Shown here: piece after piece, positions 1-7,716 of the stretch
How positions within the stretch are numbered: the first letter of the stretch is position 1
Layout: every line of letters starts with the position of its first letter
Position numbers and translations under genes: made by a program
Assembly (NCBI GenBank): GCA_947459825.1
Contig: CANHFH010000003.1
Location: forward strand, 1-64,000
DNA length: 64,000 bases
Source: Pseudomonadota bacterium
GTDB lineage: Bacteria; Pseudomonadota; Gammaproteobacteria; Steroidobacterales; Steroidobacteraceae
Reading direction: 5' to 3'
Notes under the pieces: generated by a model
Database searches by the model: none
The model's input: only the letters and a program-made list of their open reading frames with translations
Told to the model about the DNA's origin: nothing

Positions 1-320
1 CATCGGGCGCATCGGGTGCGGCCGGTGCGGCGCCCGGTATCGCCGTGCTGCGCATCGAGCGCGACGAGGTGCTCGAGCGGGTGACCTCGGTCTCCGCGCG
101 CAACATCCCTCGCGAGTACGAGCTCACGCAGGTGGTGCGCTTCTCGTTGGACGCCGGCGGTACGCGGCGCATCTCCTCGGCCGAGGTCTCGGCCTCGCGC
201 AGCCTCACCTTCGACGAGCGCCGCGCGCTCGCCAAGGAGCGCGAGCGCGAGCAGCTGCGCGAGGCGCTCGCCGATGAGGTCGCGGGCGTCGTGCTGCAGC
301 GCGTCGCGGGCCTGCGCTGA
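1..320 (+). CDS. lptE: LPS-assembly lipoprotein LptE, C-terminal part
   Basis: This is the last 105 codons of a gene that enters from the left edge; the frame is open from base 3, so the start, signal peptide and lipobox lie outside the window. LptE plugs the LptD barrel in the outer membrane and helps insert lipopolysaccharide. The visible part fits the family C-terminus: a YELTQVVRFSLD strand, a SASRSLTFDERR strand, then an acidic/basic helix starting ALAKEREREQ and ending in VVLQRVAGLR. LptE is normally followed directly by holA, but here holA begins 7.4 kb further on. The identification rests on this pattern and the expected neighbourhood. Confidence 0.72.
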   Translation, partial: SGASGAAGAAPGIAVLRIERDEVLERVTSVSARNIPREYELTQVVRFSLDAGGTRRISSAEVSASRSLTFDERRALAKEREREQLREALADEVAGVVLQRVAGLR

Positions 321-352
321 GCGGCGTCCCGGCGGCTGCCGGACGGACCTCC

Positions 353-817
353 ATGGGTGCGCTGCTCGACATCGCCCCGCCGCGGCTCGAAGCGCTGTGC
401 GCGCTGCTCGCGCCGTATGGCCTCGAGGTGCGCGTGGTGCCCGCGGGCGAGGCGATCCCTGGATCCTATTGGGGCGACCCGGAGGCGGGGCTCATCGGTG
501 ATGTCCTCTACCTGCGGCCCGACACGCCGTTGCACTCGGCCCTGCACGAGGCCGCACACTTCGTCTGCATGACGCCGGAGCGCCGCGCGATGCTCATGCG
601 CGACGCCGGCGGCGACGACGCCGAGGAGAACGCGGTGTGCTATCTGCAGATCATGTGGGCCGACCGTCTGCCCGGCGCCGGCCGCGCGCGGCTGATGGCC
701 GACATGGACGCCTGGGGCTACAGCTTCCGTCTCGGATCAGCGGCGCGCTGGTTCGAGGAGGACGCCGTTGACGCGCGTGACTGGCTCGCCGCGCGGGGCT
801 TGCTGCCCGAGGTCTGA
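353..817 (+). CDS. Hypothetical protein with zincin-like HEAAH motif
   Basis: A 154-residue soluble protein without signal peptide, starting 32 bp after lptE and probably co-transcribed with it. It carries HEAAH at residues 65-69 and, about 25 residues later, EENAVCYLQ; an HExxH followed by a downstream glutamate is the usual zinc-ligand layout of small metallopeptidases of the ImmA/IrrE kind. I do not recognise a named family. Tryptophans and acidic residues are frequent in the C-terminal half. The gene converges on the proline iminopeptidase gene with 10 bp between stop codons. Peptidase activity is an inference from the motif only. Confidence 0.6.
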   Translation: MGALLDIAPPRLEALCALLAPYGLEVRVVPAGEAIPGSYWGDPEAGLIGDVLYLRPDTPLHSALHEAAHFVCMTPERRAMLMRDAGGDDAEENAVCYLQIMWADRLPGAGRARLMADMDAWGYSFRLGSAARWFEEDAVDARDWLAARGLLPEV

Positions 818-827
818 TGCGGCGCGG

Positions 828-1811
828 TCAGCGCGCGGCGTAGCGGTCGGTGGCGGCGATGAGCTCGGCGAGGATGCCGGGCTCGAAGGCGGAATGCCCC
901 GCGTCGGGCACGATGCGCAGGTCGGCTTCGGGCCAGGCTTTGTGCAGGTCCCAGGCGCTCTTCATCGGGCAGACGATGTCGTAGCGGCCCTGCACGATCG
1001 TCGCGGGCAGGTGGCGGATGCGCGGCACATCGTCCAGCAGCTGCGTCGGGGTGCGCAGGAAGCCGCCGTTGACGAAGTAGTGGCACTCGATGCGCGCGAA
1101 GGCGTCGGCGGTGGTGTCGTCCTCGAACTTCGACAGGTAGTCGGGGTTGAGGCGCAGGAAGCTGGTCGCGCCCTCCCAGGTCGACCACGCACGCGCGGCG
1201 GCGCGGCGCACGGCGGCGTCCTCGCTCGTCAGCCGGCGGTAGTAGGCGCCCATCACATCGCCGCGTTCGGCGGGCGGTATCGGCGCGATGAAGCGTTCGT
1301 ACAGGTCGGGGTAGAGCGCGCCGGTGCCGTCGGGGGTGCCGTAGAACCAGGCGAACTCCCAGGGGCGCACCAAAAATATCCCGCGCAGCACGAGCTCGGT
1401 GACGCGCGCCGGATGCGTCTGCGCATAGGCGAGCGCGAGCGTCGAGCCCCAGGAGCCACCGAACAGCTGCCAGCGCTCGATGCCGAGGTGCTCGCGCAGC
1501 CGCTCCATGTCCTCGACCAGATGCCAGGTGGTGTTGTCGACCAGGCTGGAGTTCGGACGGCTCTTGCCGCAGCCGCGCTGGTCGAAGAGCACGATGCGGT
1601 AGCGCGCCGGGTCGAAGAAACGCCGCATCCGCGGGTCGGTGCCGCCGCCCGGGCCGCCGTGCAGGAACACCACCGGCTTGCCGCGCGGGTCGCCGCTCTC
1701 CTCCCAGTGGATCTCGTGCAGCGGCGAGACGCGCAGCATGCCGCTGCGGTTCGCGTCGATCGCGGGATAGAGGCCGCGCAGCGTGCCGGAGGCCGTCGTC
1801 GCTGCCGTCAT
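828..1811 (-). CDS. pip: Proline iminopeptidase (alpha/beta hydrolase)
   Basis: A 327-residue cytoplasmic serine peptidase that removes N-terminal proline from peptides. The oxyanion motif HGGPGGG is at residues 51-57, the nucleophile Ser120 lies in GGSWGS, and the triad is completed by Asp278 (GRYDIVCP) and His306 (DAGHSAFEP). FDQRGCGKSRP near residues 76-86 is also typical of the family. The chosen ATG begins MTAATTASG; a longer in-frame start would run 19 codons into the HIT gene upstream. It lies 7 bp after that gene and is probably in one transcript with it. Confidence 0.93.
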   Translation of the reverse strand: MTAATTASGTLRGLYPAIDANRSGMLRVSPLHEIHWEESGDPRGKPVVFLHGGPGGGTDPRMRRFFDPARYRIVLFDQRGCGKSRPNSSLVDNTTWHLVEDMERLREHLGIERWQLFGGSWGSTLALAYAQTHPARVTELVLRGIFLVRPWEFAWFYGTPDGTGALYPDLYERFIAPIPPAERGDVMGAYYRRLTSEDAAVRRAAARAWSTWEGATSFLRLNPDYLSKFEDDTTADAFARIECHYFVNGGFLRTPTQLLDDVPRIRHLPATIVQGRYDIVCPMKSAWDLHKAWPEADLRIVPDAGHSAFEPGILAELIAATDRYAAR

Positions 1812-1818
1812 GGCGCGG

Positions 1819-2163
1819 TCACCGGCAGAGCATCGGGCCGAGGGGCGCGCCGCCGACGAGGTGCACATGCAGGTGGTAGACCTCCTGCCCGCCGTGCTCG
1901 CGGCAGTTGATGATCAGGCGGTAGCCGTCCTGCGAGATCCCTTCGCGGCGCGCGAGGTCGCGCGCCACCGTGAACATGTGGCCGATCAGCGCCTCGTCGG
2001 CGTCGCCGATGTCGTCGGCGGTCGCGATCGCCTTGTTCGGCACCACGAGGATGTGCACCGGCGCGCGCGGGTGGATGTCGCGGAAGGCGGTGACGCGGTC
2101 GTCCTGGTGGACGATGTCGGCCGGCAACTCGCGGGCGACGATGCGCTCGAACAGCGTGGGCAT
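1819..2163 (-). CDS. HIT family protein (HinT-like nucleotide hydrolase)
   Basis: A 114-residue histidine-triad protein with the HxHxH motif at His97, His99 and His101 (YHLHVHLVGG). It matches the short HinT branch, purine nucleoside phosphoramidases that hydrolyse P-N bonds of nucleotide adducts. The N-terminal LFERIVARELPADIV and the PRAPVHILVVPNK stretch are standard for the branch. It lies between the zinc-uptake genes and pip on the minus strand, 13 bp from the DUF3299 gene, so it may be read through from the zinc operon. Nothing in the sequence suggests that it works in zinc uptake itself. Confidence 0.92.
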   Translation of the reverse strand: MPTLFERIVARELPADIVHQDDRVTAFRDIHPRAPVHILVVPNKAIATADDIGDADEALIGHMFTVARDLARREGISQDGYRLIINCREHGGQEVYHLHVHLVGGAPLGPMLCR

Positions 2164-2176
2164 GGCGATGTCCCCG

Positions 2177-2812
2177 TCAGTACTTGTAGATCTCGACGTT
2201 GCTGGCGGCGAGCTGATAGGCCGATGCGCCGAGGCGGGTGGTCTTGTTCACGACCTTCATGCGGCCGGTGATCCAGTAGGCCTCGTAGATGGAGTCGAGC
2301 GCGATGCCTTTGGCCATCCGCACATAGACGATCTGGTTCGGCGGCGGCGGCGGCACATGGATGCAGGCGCCGAAGTAGGGGACGAGGAAGAACTCGGAGA
2401 CGAGCCCGTCCTTGCCGATGTCGAGCGGCACGATGAACCCCGGGATCTTGATGTCGTCGCCGTCGAGGTCCTTGTTGACCGAGAAGTCCATCACCTGCTG
2501 CGCGGCGAGTCCGCCTTCGCCCAGCGTGTCGTGTACCGGCGGCGGCGGCCCGCCAAAGAACTTGGCGCGCGCGTCCTTCGGCAGCAGCTCGTCCCAGTCG
2601 ACCTCGCGCGGCGCGGTGGGCACGGCGCGGGCGCCGGGCTTGGCGGTGGATTTCGCGGCGGGCGCGGGCGTGCCGACCGGCGGCGGCGTGATGGCCTGGG
2701 CGACGGCCGCGGTGAAGGCGGCGGCGAGCGCGAGCGCGAGCAGCGGCACGACAGGCTGGACGAGCATGCGGGCGGCGGTGCGGGCGGGCTGGGCGTGGGT
2801 CATGTCGGTCAT
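2177..2812 (-). CDS. DUF3299 periplasmic protein of the zinc cluster
   Basis: A 211-residue exported protein: a hydrophobic signal near residues 16-32 is followed by a Pro/Ala-rich linker and a DUF3299 domain (IPGFIVPLDIGKDGLVSEFF, then FGACIHVPPPPPNQIVYV and YWITGRMKV). The conserved CIHVPPPPPNQ segment holds the domain's only visible cysteine and histidine and could be the metal or functional site. DUF3299 proteins recur beside MacB/FtsX-type ABC genes and DUF2796 proteins, as here. The start MTDMTHAQP leaves 8 bp after the permease stop. A role in zinc handling is inferred from context. Confidence 0.8.
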   Translation of the reverse strand: MTDMTHAQPARTAARMLVQPVVPLLALALAAAFTAAVAQAITPPPVGTPAPAAKSTAKPGARAVPTAPREVDWDELLPKDARAKFFGGPPPPVHDTLGEGGLAAQQVMDFSVNKDLDGDDIKIPGFIVPLDIGKDGLVSEFFLVPYFGACIHVPPPPPNQIVYVRMAKGIALDSIYEAYWITGRMKVVNKTTRLGASAYQLAASNVEIYKY

Positions 2813-2820
2813 GGACTCCG

Positions 2821-4083
2821 TCAGACGCGTGGGGTGAGGCCGTCGGCGAGGGTGTTGCGGTAGGCGCGCCACGCGGGCAGCGCACCCATCACGAGCGCCG
2901 CGGCGACGATTGCCGCGAGCAGGCCGATATCGTAACCCGTCAGGCCGCCCGGTTCGAGGAACAGGCCGAAGCGCCGCTCGAGCAGCGGCTTGGCCGCGTA
3001 AATCAGCCCGTAGCAGAGCGCGACGCCGGCGGCGACGCCCCCCACGGCGAGCAGCCCCGCCTCGGTGACGAGCAGCGTGAACACATGCCGCGGCCGCGCG
3101 CCCACCGAGCGCAGGATCGCCATCTCGCGCCGCCGCTCGTTGAGGCTGGTGAGGATGGCGGTGAGCATGCCGAGCAGGCCCGCCAGCACCACGAACGCCG
3201 CGACGATCATCAGCGCGGTATCGGCGATGCCGACCAGGTTCCACAGCTGCGTGAGCGCGACGCCCGGCATGATGGCGAGCAACGCCTCCTGGCGGTATTC
3301 GTTGACCGCGCGTTGCAGACCGAAGGTCATCACGCGGTTCTGCATGCCCACCATGAACGCGGTGATCGAGTCGGGCGTGAGGTCCATGGCGCGCGCCGCC
3401 TCGGCGTCCACGCGGCCCCCCGGGAGGGCGCGCATGCCGCTCTGCCAATCGACATGGATGGCGGTGATGGCCTCGAGGCTCACATGCACGGTGCGGTCGA
3501 CCGGCGTGCCGGTGCGCGCGAGGATGCCGACGATGCGGAACGGCTTGTCCTCGTGCTGCGCGAAGCTCACATTGCCGAGGCCGTGCGCGATGACGACGGG
3601 GTCGCCCAACTTGTAGCCGAGCGCGCGCGCGACCTCGGCGCCGAGCACGGCGTCGTAGAGGTCCGCGAACGGCTTGCCCGCCTCGAAGGTGAGCTCACGG
3701 CCGCCGGCGAAGCGGTAGTGGCGGAAGTAGTCGAGGTTGGTGCCGAGCACCCGGTAGCCGCGGTGCGAATCGCCGAGCGACAGCGGGATGGTCCACGCGA
3801 CATCGGAGCGGCGCGCCACCTTCTGGTAGGTGTCCCAGCTGACATTGGCGGTGGCGTCGCCGACGCGGAACACGGAGTACAGCAGCAGGTTGATCTGGCC
3901 GGAGCGCGCGCCGACGATGAGGTCGACGCCGGAGACGGTGTTGGCGAAGCCGTCGCGCGCGGCGGTGCGCAGCTTCTGGACGCCGAGCAGCAGCGCGACG
4001 CTGACCGCGATGGCGCAGAGCGTCAGCAGCGCCGTGGTGCGGCGGTTGGCGAGCGAGCGCAGCGCGAGCGACAGGGTCTTCAT
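2821..4083 (-). CDS. ABC transporter permease, FtsX/MacB type, zinc cluster
   Basis: A 420-residue inner-membrane permease with the type VII (MacB/FtsX) layout: one N-terminal membrane helix at about residues 18-36, a large periplasmic domain (about 40-270), then three C-terminal helices separated by the coupling loop NERRREMAILRSVGARPRHV. It pairs with the ATPase encoded 10 bp upstream. This architecture usually moves or releases lipoproteins or envelope molecules rather than passing ions through a channel, so its part in zinc uptake is uncertain. It sits inside a run of minus-strand genes that starts at the ZnuD-like receptor. Confidence 0.88.
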   Translation of the reverse strand: MKTLSLALRSLANRRTTALLTLCAIAVSVALLLGVQKLRTAARDGFANTVSGVDLIVGARSGQINLLLYSVFRVGDATANVSWDTYQKVARRSDVAWTIPLSLGDSHRGYRVLGTNLDYFRHYRFAGGRELTFEAGKPFADLYDAVLGAEVARALGYKLGDPVVIAHGLGNVSFAQHEDKPFRIVGILARTGTPVDRTVHVSLEAITAIHVDWQSGMRALPGGRVDAEAARAMDLTPDSITAFMVGMQNRVMTFGLQRAVNEYRQEALLAIMPGVALTQLWNLVGIADTALMIVAAFVVLAGLLGMLTAILTSLNERRREMAILRSVGARPRHVFTLLVTEAGLLAVGGVAAGVALCYGLIYAAKPLLERRFGLFLEPGGLTGYDIGLLAAIVAAALVMGALPAWRAYRNTLADGLTPRV

Positions 4084-4093
4084 GGGGGCGTCA

Positions 4094-4834
4094 TCAAGCC
4101 GCGGCCGCGGCCGGTGCGGCGACGCGGTTGAGCTCGGCGAGCGAGAGCACGCGGTCGAACAGCGGTCCGAGCGAGGTGTCGTGGCTGACGAAGAGCAGCG
4201 TGCTGCCCTGGGCGCGGCACTCGTCCATCAGCAGCTTCAGGAAGCCCTCGCGCGTGTCGTGGTCGAGCGCGGAGGTGGGTTCGTCGGCGACCAGCACCGG
4301 CGGACGGCCGAAGAGGGCGCGCGCCGCGGCGACGCGCTGCTGTTGGCCGATGGAGAGCTCCGTGACGGGACGCGCCAGGAATTCGGGCGAGCCGAGACCG
4401 AGCGCCGTGAGCAGCCGCCGACCCTCGGCCTCGAGGTCGCCGCCCGGCACGCGCGCGGCGCGCGCCGGGGAGAACTGCGCCGGCAGCAGCACATTCTCGA
4501 GCAGGCCGAGGTAAGGGATCAGGTTGAACATCTGGAACACGAAGCCGACCTGCTCGCCGCGCAGCCGGTCGCGCTCGCCGGGTCCGAGCGTCGCGAGGTC
4601 GGTGCCCAGCAGACGCACCGCGCCGCGCTGCGGCACGAGCACACCGCCGACGAGGCCCAACAGCGTGCTCTTGCCGCTGCCGCTCGGGCCGCGCAGGAAA
4701 ACGCGTTCACCACGCGCGATGGAGAGCGCGGGGATGTCGAGGATGGGCGGCTTGCCGGGCCAGGCGAACTCGAGGTCCTTGATCTCGATCGCCGGCGTGT
4801 CGGTCGCGGCAGCCGGGGTCGTGGCGTCGGTCAC
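4094..4834 (-). CDS. ABC transporter ATP-binding protein, zinc cluster
   Basis: A 246-residue LolD/MacB-type ATPase. Walker A is GPSGSGKST (49-57), the signature is LSIGQ (160-164) followed by QQRVAAARAL, and Walker B is VLVADEP (180-186). It energises the FtsX-type permease encoded next. The start is GTG. Six bases before this GTG lies TAGAAT, whose TAG is the stop codon of the preceding zrgA gene; this looks like the -10 box of an internal promoter and would produce a leaderless message. No other start with a Shine-Dalgarno is visible. Confidence 0.9.
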   Translation of the reverse strand: MTDATTPAAATDTPAIEIKDLEFAWPGKPPILDIPALSIARGERVFLRGPSGSGKSTLLGLVGGVLVPQRGAVRLLGTDLATLGPGERDRLRGEQVGFVFQMFNLIPYLGLLENVLLPAQFSPARAARVPGGDLEAEGRRLLTALGLGSPEFLARPVTELSIGQQQRVAAARALFGRPPVLVADEPTSALDHDTREGFLKLLMDECRAQGSTLLFVSHDTSLGPLFDRVLSLAELNRVAAPAAAAA

Positions 4835-4840
4835 GCCCCG

Positions 4841-4846
4841 ATTCTA
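4841..4846 (-). promoter_or_regulatory. -10-like TAGAAT directly before the ABC ATPase gene
   Basis: On the minus strand TAGAAT is followed by six bases (CGGGGC) and then the GTG start. TAG is the stop codon of zrgA. The spacing puts the expected transcription start on the start codon itself. There is no convincing -35. Confidence 0.35.
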
Positions 4847-5374
4847 GCGCAGCGTGACGCGCACCGCGCCGCCGCGCAGCGTCTCCTGACGCTGTCCGGC
4901 GGGTGTCACCAGATTGACCTCGGCCTTCTCGAGGCCCTGCATGCGGCGCAGCGCCCAGACCTCGATCCAGGCGAGCGCCTCAGGCGCCGCGCAGTCGAAG
5001 AGATAGCTGCCGCGGTAGTCGGCGTGGCCGCCGCCGAGCTTCGGCGGCGTGAACTCGGCTTTGGTGAGGCGACAGCCGGCGGCCGGCGGCACGCCGAGCA
5101 TGTTGCGGCCGGAGCGGAACCAGTCGTCGACCGCCTTGACCGCTGCGCGTTCACGGTCGTCCCGCGGCGACTTCTCGAAGCCGAGCGTCTGCGCGGCGGG
5201 CGCGTCGATCTCGAGCGCGAGCGTGCGCCCCTCGAGCGCGATGTTCACCGTCACCTCGCCGTGCACATGCTTGCCGTGGGCATGCATCCCGTCGGCACCC
5301 GCCGTCCCGCCGGCGACCGACAGAACGAGCAGGGCGATGAGCTGTTCGATGGCGGGACGCGTACGGCGGGGCAT
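4844..5374 (-). CDS. zrgA: ZrgA family (DUF2796) zinc uptake protein
   Basis: A 176-residue periplasmic protein of the DUF2796 family, known as ZrgA from a Vibrio zinc-regulated uptake operon. A signal peptide (1-27) is followed by the histidine-rich N-terminus HAHGKHVHGEVTVNIALEG, which is diagnostic of the family, and a two-cysteine domain (AAGCRLTKAEF, YLFDCAAPEAL). The start MPRRTR was chosen for its signal peptide and the GGAG just upstream; a longer frame lacks one. It lies 38 bp after the TonB receptor gene and is likely to receive zinc from it. Family membership is clear; zinc binding here is inferred. Confidence 0.85.
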   Translation of the reverse strand: MPRRTRPAIEQLIALLVLSVAGGTAGADGMHAHGKHVHGEVTVNIALEGRTLALEIDAPAAQTLGFEKSPRDDRERAAVKAVDDWFRSGRNMLGVPPAAGCRLTKAEFTPPKLGGGHADYRGSYLFDCAAPEALAWIEVWALRRMQGLEKAEVNLVTPAGQRQETLRGGAVRVTLR

Positions 5375-5412
5375 GGCGGGCTCCTTCGTTGTCGTGGGGC
5401 GGTATCTTCGGG

Positions 5413-7596
5413 TCAGAATGTGAGTCGCAGACCCCCCGAAACGGCGCGGCCTGCGAGCGGAGCATAATCCTTCAGCGGCGAGGTGTGGCGACGGGCTTCC
5501 TCGTCGAGCAGGTTGCTGCCGCGCAGGAACACCGACAGGCCGGCGGCGCCGAAAGGCTGCCGCCATGAGGCCTCGAGGTTGAGCATCGTGTAGCCAGCGG
5601 TGCGGCGCTCGCCGTCGGCGATGCGGTCCTGGCTGTCGTGCCAGATGGCCTCGAGGCCGAGGCGCAGCCGTGCGCCCGTCAGCGACGCCTCGGCGCCGAG
5701 GCGCAGCGGCGGGATCTGCGGCAGCGGCTCGCCGGCGCCGTCCTCGGCGCGCACGATGTCGCCGAACAGGCGCAGGCCGAGGGCGCCGATGCCGGTCGCG
5801 GCGAGGGCGTCGTGGCCGAGTTCGAACTCGGCGCCCGTGAAGCGCGCGTCGCGGGACACGAACTCGACCTCGGGCAGCTCATCCTCGATCTCGCCGGTCG
5901 GCTGCGCGACGATGTAGCGGTCGTAGTCGCTGTGGAAGACGCCGACGGTGCCGCGCCAGCCGTTCTCGCCGCCGAAGCGCAGCGACAGGTCGGCGGTGAG
6001 ACCGCGCTCGGTGTCGAGGTCCGCGTCGCCGATCTCGTAGCGCTGCACGGCGAGGTGCGGGCCGCTGGCGAAGAGCTCGGTCGCGGTCGGGTGGCGCTCG
6101 GTGCGCGTCAACTGCAGCGCCAGCGTCGCGCCGGGCCGCAGCCCCCACAGCGCGCCCACCGAGCCGCTGAGCGCGTTGCCCTCGTAGTCGGGCATCGTGT
6201 CCGGGTCCGCGGTCGCGATGCGCTGCTTCTCGTAGCGCGCGCCGGCCTCGATCGTGACGGCGCCCACGCGATGCTCCTGGAATGCGAACACTCCGGTGTT
6301 GCGGGTCATCGAGGGCGGCAGGAAGGCCTCCTCGCCCTCGGCGTTGAAGTCGAGTTCGCGCCACTGCACCCCGAACACGCCGCGGCCTTCGCCGACCCGG
6401 TGGTCCGCGGTCAGACGGACCTCGTCGCCGACCTGCGCGTAGAGCGTGCCGACCTCGCCATCGCCCTCGATCTCCGCGTGCTCGTAGTCGTTGCGGGCGA
6501 TGCGCAGGCGCAGCGCATCCACCGCGCCCGACGAGGGCAGCCACTCCGCGCTCGCGTCATAGCGGCGCTGCTTCATGTCGAGCCGCACATCGGGCGGCTC
6601 GAAACCGTGGTCGTCGTGGTGGTCGTCATGGTCGTCGGCGCCGTGGGGACGGGCGTCGTGACCGTGACCGTGCTCGTGCTCGTGTTCGTGTCCGTGGCCA
6701 TGACCGAGACCCGGCAGGCCGTACTCGGAGCCGTACTCGCTCACCGAGAAGCCGTACTTCTGGCGATCGCCGACCCAGGCGATGCCGAGGCTGCCGCCGT
6801 CGGAGCTGCCGTCGGAGTTGGTCAGGCGGTCGCGCGACTCGTCGTACGCTTCGCCCTCGGCCTCGAAGTATTCTTTGGCCGCCTCGGTCCAGGCATAGCC
6901 CGGGATGCGCAGCTCGTCGCTGCGGCTGTCATGGATGTCGGCGTACACCTGCACCCGGTCGCCGAGCTTGCCTGCGGCATGCGCGCCGACGGCGCGGGTG
7001 TCGGCGGCGCTGTCGCCGCGCAGCTCGAGCGCCGCGCTGAAGGGCTGGTCGAGCGCTTCGACCGGGATGCGTCGGGTGACGACATTCACCGCGCCCGCCG
7101 ACGCCGCATTGCCGAACAGCAGCGCCGCGGGACCGCGCACCACCTCGATGCGCTCGGCGAGCAGCGGGTCGAGCGTGACCGCGTGGTCCTCTGAGAGCGC
7201 CGCGGCGTCGAGCACGTCGGCGCCGTCCTGGAACACCTGCACGCGCAGACCGCCCTGGCCGCGGATCACGGGCCGGCTCGCGATCGGTCCGAACGAGGTC
7301 GCCGACAGGCCGGGCTGTGCGGCCAGCGTCTCGGCGATGGTCGTGGCGCGCTGCCGGACCAGCTCGTCTCCGCCGAGCACCAGCACCGGCTGCGCGGTCT
7401 CGAACTCGCGGCGGCGCAGCGGCGTGGCGGTGATGCGCACCTCTTCGAGGCGCTCGACCTGCGCGCGGTCGTCGGTGGTCGTCGGTTGGGCGACGGCGAG
7501 CGGCGCGAGGGCGGCGAGCACGGCGGCCGACACACGCGGGGCAGCGGTACGGCGGGCGGGGGTCGCAGAGCGGGCGGCATCGGAGCGCAGGCGCAT
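5413..7596 (-). CDS. znuD: TonB-dependent outer-membrane zinc receptor, ZnuD-like
   Basis: A 727-residue outer-membrane receptor with an Ala-rich signal peptide (1-36), a TonB box region (EEVRITATPLRRREF), a plug domain ending in ERIEVVRGPAALLFGN and SAGAVNVVTRR, and a beta-barrel ending in SGGLRLTF. At about residues 295-333 lies a loop made almost only of His, Gly, Glu and Asp (GHGHEHEHEHGHGHD, later DDHDDHHDDHG), as in the zinc receptor ZnuD. It heads the minus-strand cluster with zrgA, ATPase, permease and DUF3299. A GGAG lies about 8 nt before the ATG. A candidate Zur site covers the promoter, so expression should rise under zinc starvation. Confidence 0.88.
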   Translation of the reverse strand: MRLRSDAARSATPARRTAAPRVSAAVLAALAPLAVAQPTTTDDRAQVERLEEVRITATPLRRREFETAQPVLVLGGDELVRQRATTIAETLAAQPGLSATSFGPIASRPVIRGQGGLRVQVFQDGADVLDAAALSEDHAVTLDPLLAERIEVVRGPAALLFGNAASAGAVNVVTRRIPVEALDQPFSAALELRGDSAADTRAVGAHAAGKLGDRVQVYADIHDSRSDELRIPGYAWTEAAKEYFEAEGEAYDESRDRLTNSDGSSDGGSLGIAWVGDRQKYGFSVSEYGSEYGLPGLGHGHGHEHEHEHGHGHDARPHGADDHDDHHDDHGFEPPDVRLDMKQRRYDASAEWLPSSGAVDALRLRIARNDYEHAEIEGDGEVGTLYAQVGDEVRLTADHRVGEGRGVFGVQWRELDFNAEGEEAFLPPSMTRNTGVFAFQEHRVGAVTIEAGARYEKQRIATADPDTMPDYEGNALSGSVGALWGLRPGATLALQLTRTERHPTATELFASGPHLAVQRYEIGDADLDTERGLTADLSLRFGGENGWRGTVGVFHSDYDRYIVAQPTGEIEDELPEVEFVSRDARFTGAEFELGHDALAATGIGALGLRLFGDIVRAEDGAGEPLPQIPPLRLGAEASLTGARLRLGLEAIWHDSQDRIADGERRTAGYTMLNLEASWRQPFGAAGLSVFLRGSNLLDEEARRHTSPLKDYAPLAGRAVSGGLRLTF

Positions 7597-7631
7597 GTCA
7601 GGGGGTCTCCATCGTGGGTCGGTGTCATTAC

Positions 7632-7637
7632 ATTATA
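7632..7637 (-). promoter_or_regulatory. -10 box TATAAT of the ZnuD-like receptor gene
   Basis: A perfect TATAAT on the minus strand, 35 bases before the receptor ATG, giving a leader of about 29 nt that contains the GGAG ribosome binding site. The -35 region is poor. The adjacent operator occupies the spacer and -35 positions. Confidence 0.55.
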
Positions 7638-7639
7638 AC

Positions 7640-7662
7640 CAAACGATACTGTATAACACTTC
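7640..7662 (-). promoter_or_regulatory. Candidate Zur operator
   Basis: A 23-bp site with one strong half (TATAACACTTC, 7652-7662, ten of eleven matches to the enterobacterial Zur half-site TATAACATTTC) and a weaker opposite half (7640-7650, about six of eleven), separated by one base. It begins 2 bp upstream of the receptor's -10 box, so a bound repressor would block RNA polymerase. Zur represses zinc-uptake genes when zinc is plentiful. The match was made by eye. Confidence 0.5.
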
Positions 7663-7704
7663 GTTGCGCCGGTCAGTGCGGTGTGCAGGTCCGGACGGGT
7701 CGCG

Positions 7705-7710
7705 GATAAT
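7705..7710 (+). promoter_or_regulatory. -10-like GATAAT directly before holA
   Basis: GATAAT (five of six to TATAAT) followed by six bases and then the GTG start of holA, so the transcript would begin at or next to the start codon. No clear -35 is visible. Confidence 0.4.
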
Positions 7711-7716
7711 CGACCG

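Noticed and set aside
6596-6712. Plus-strand valine/methionine-rich frame opposite the His-rich loop
   Set aside because: It is the complement of the His/Asp/Glu codons of the receptor and has no start signals.
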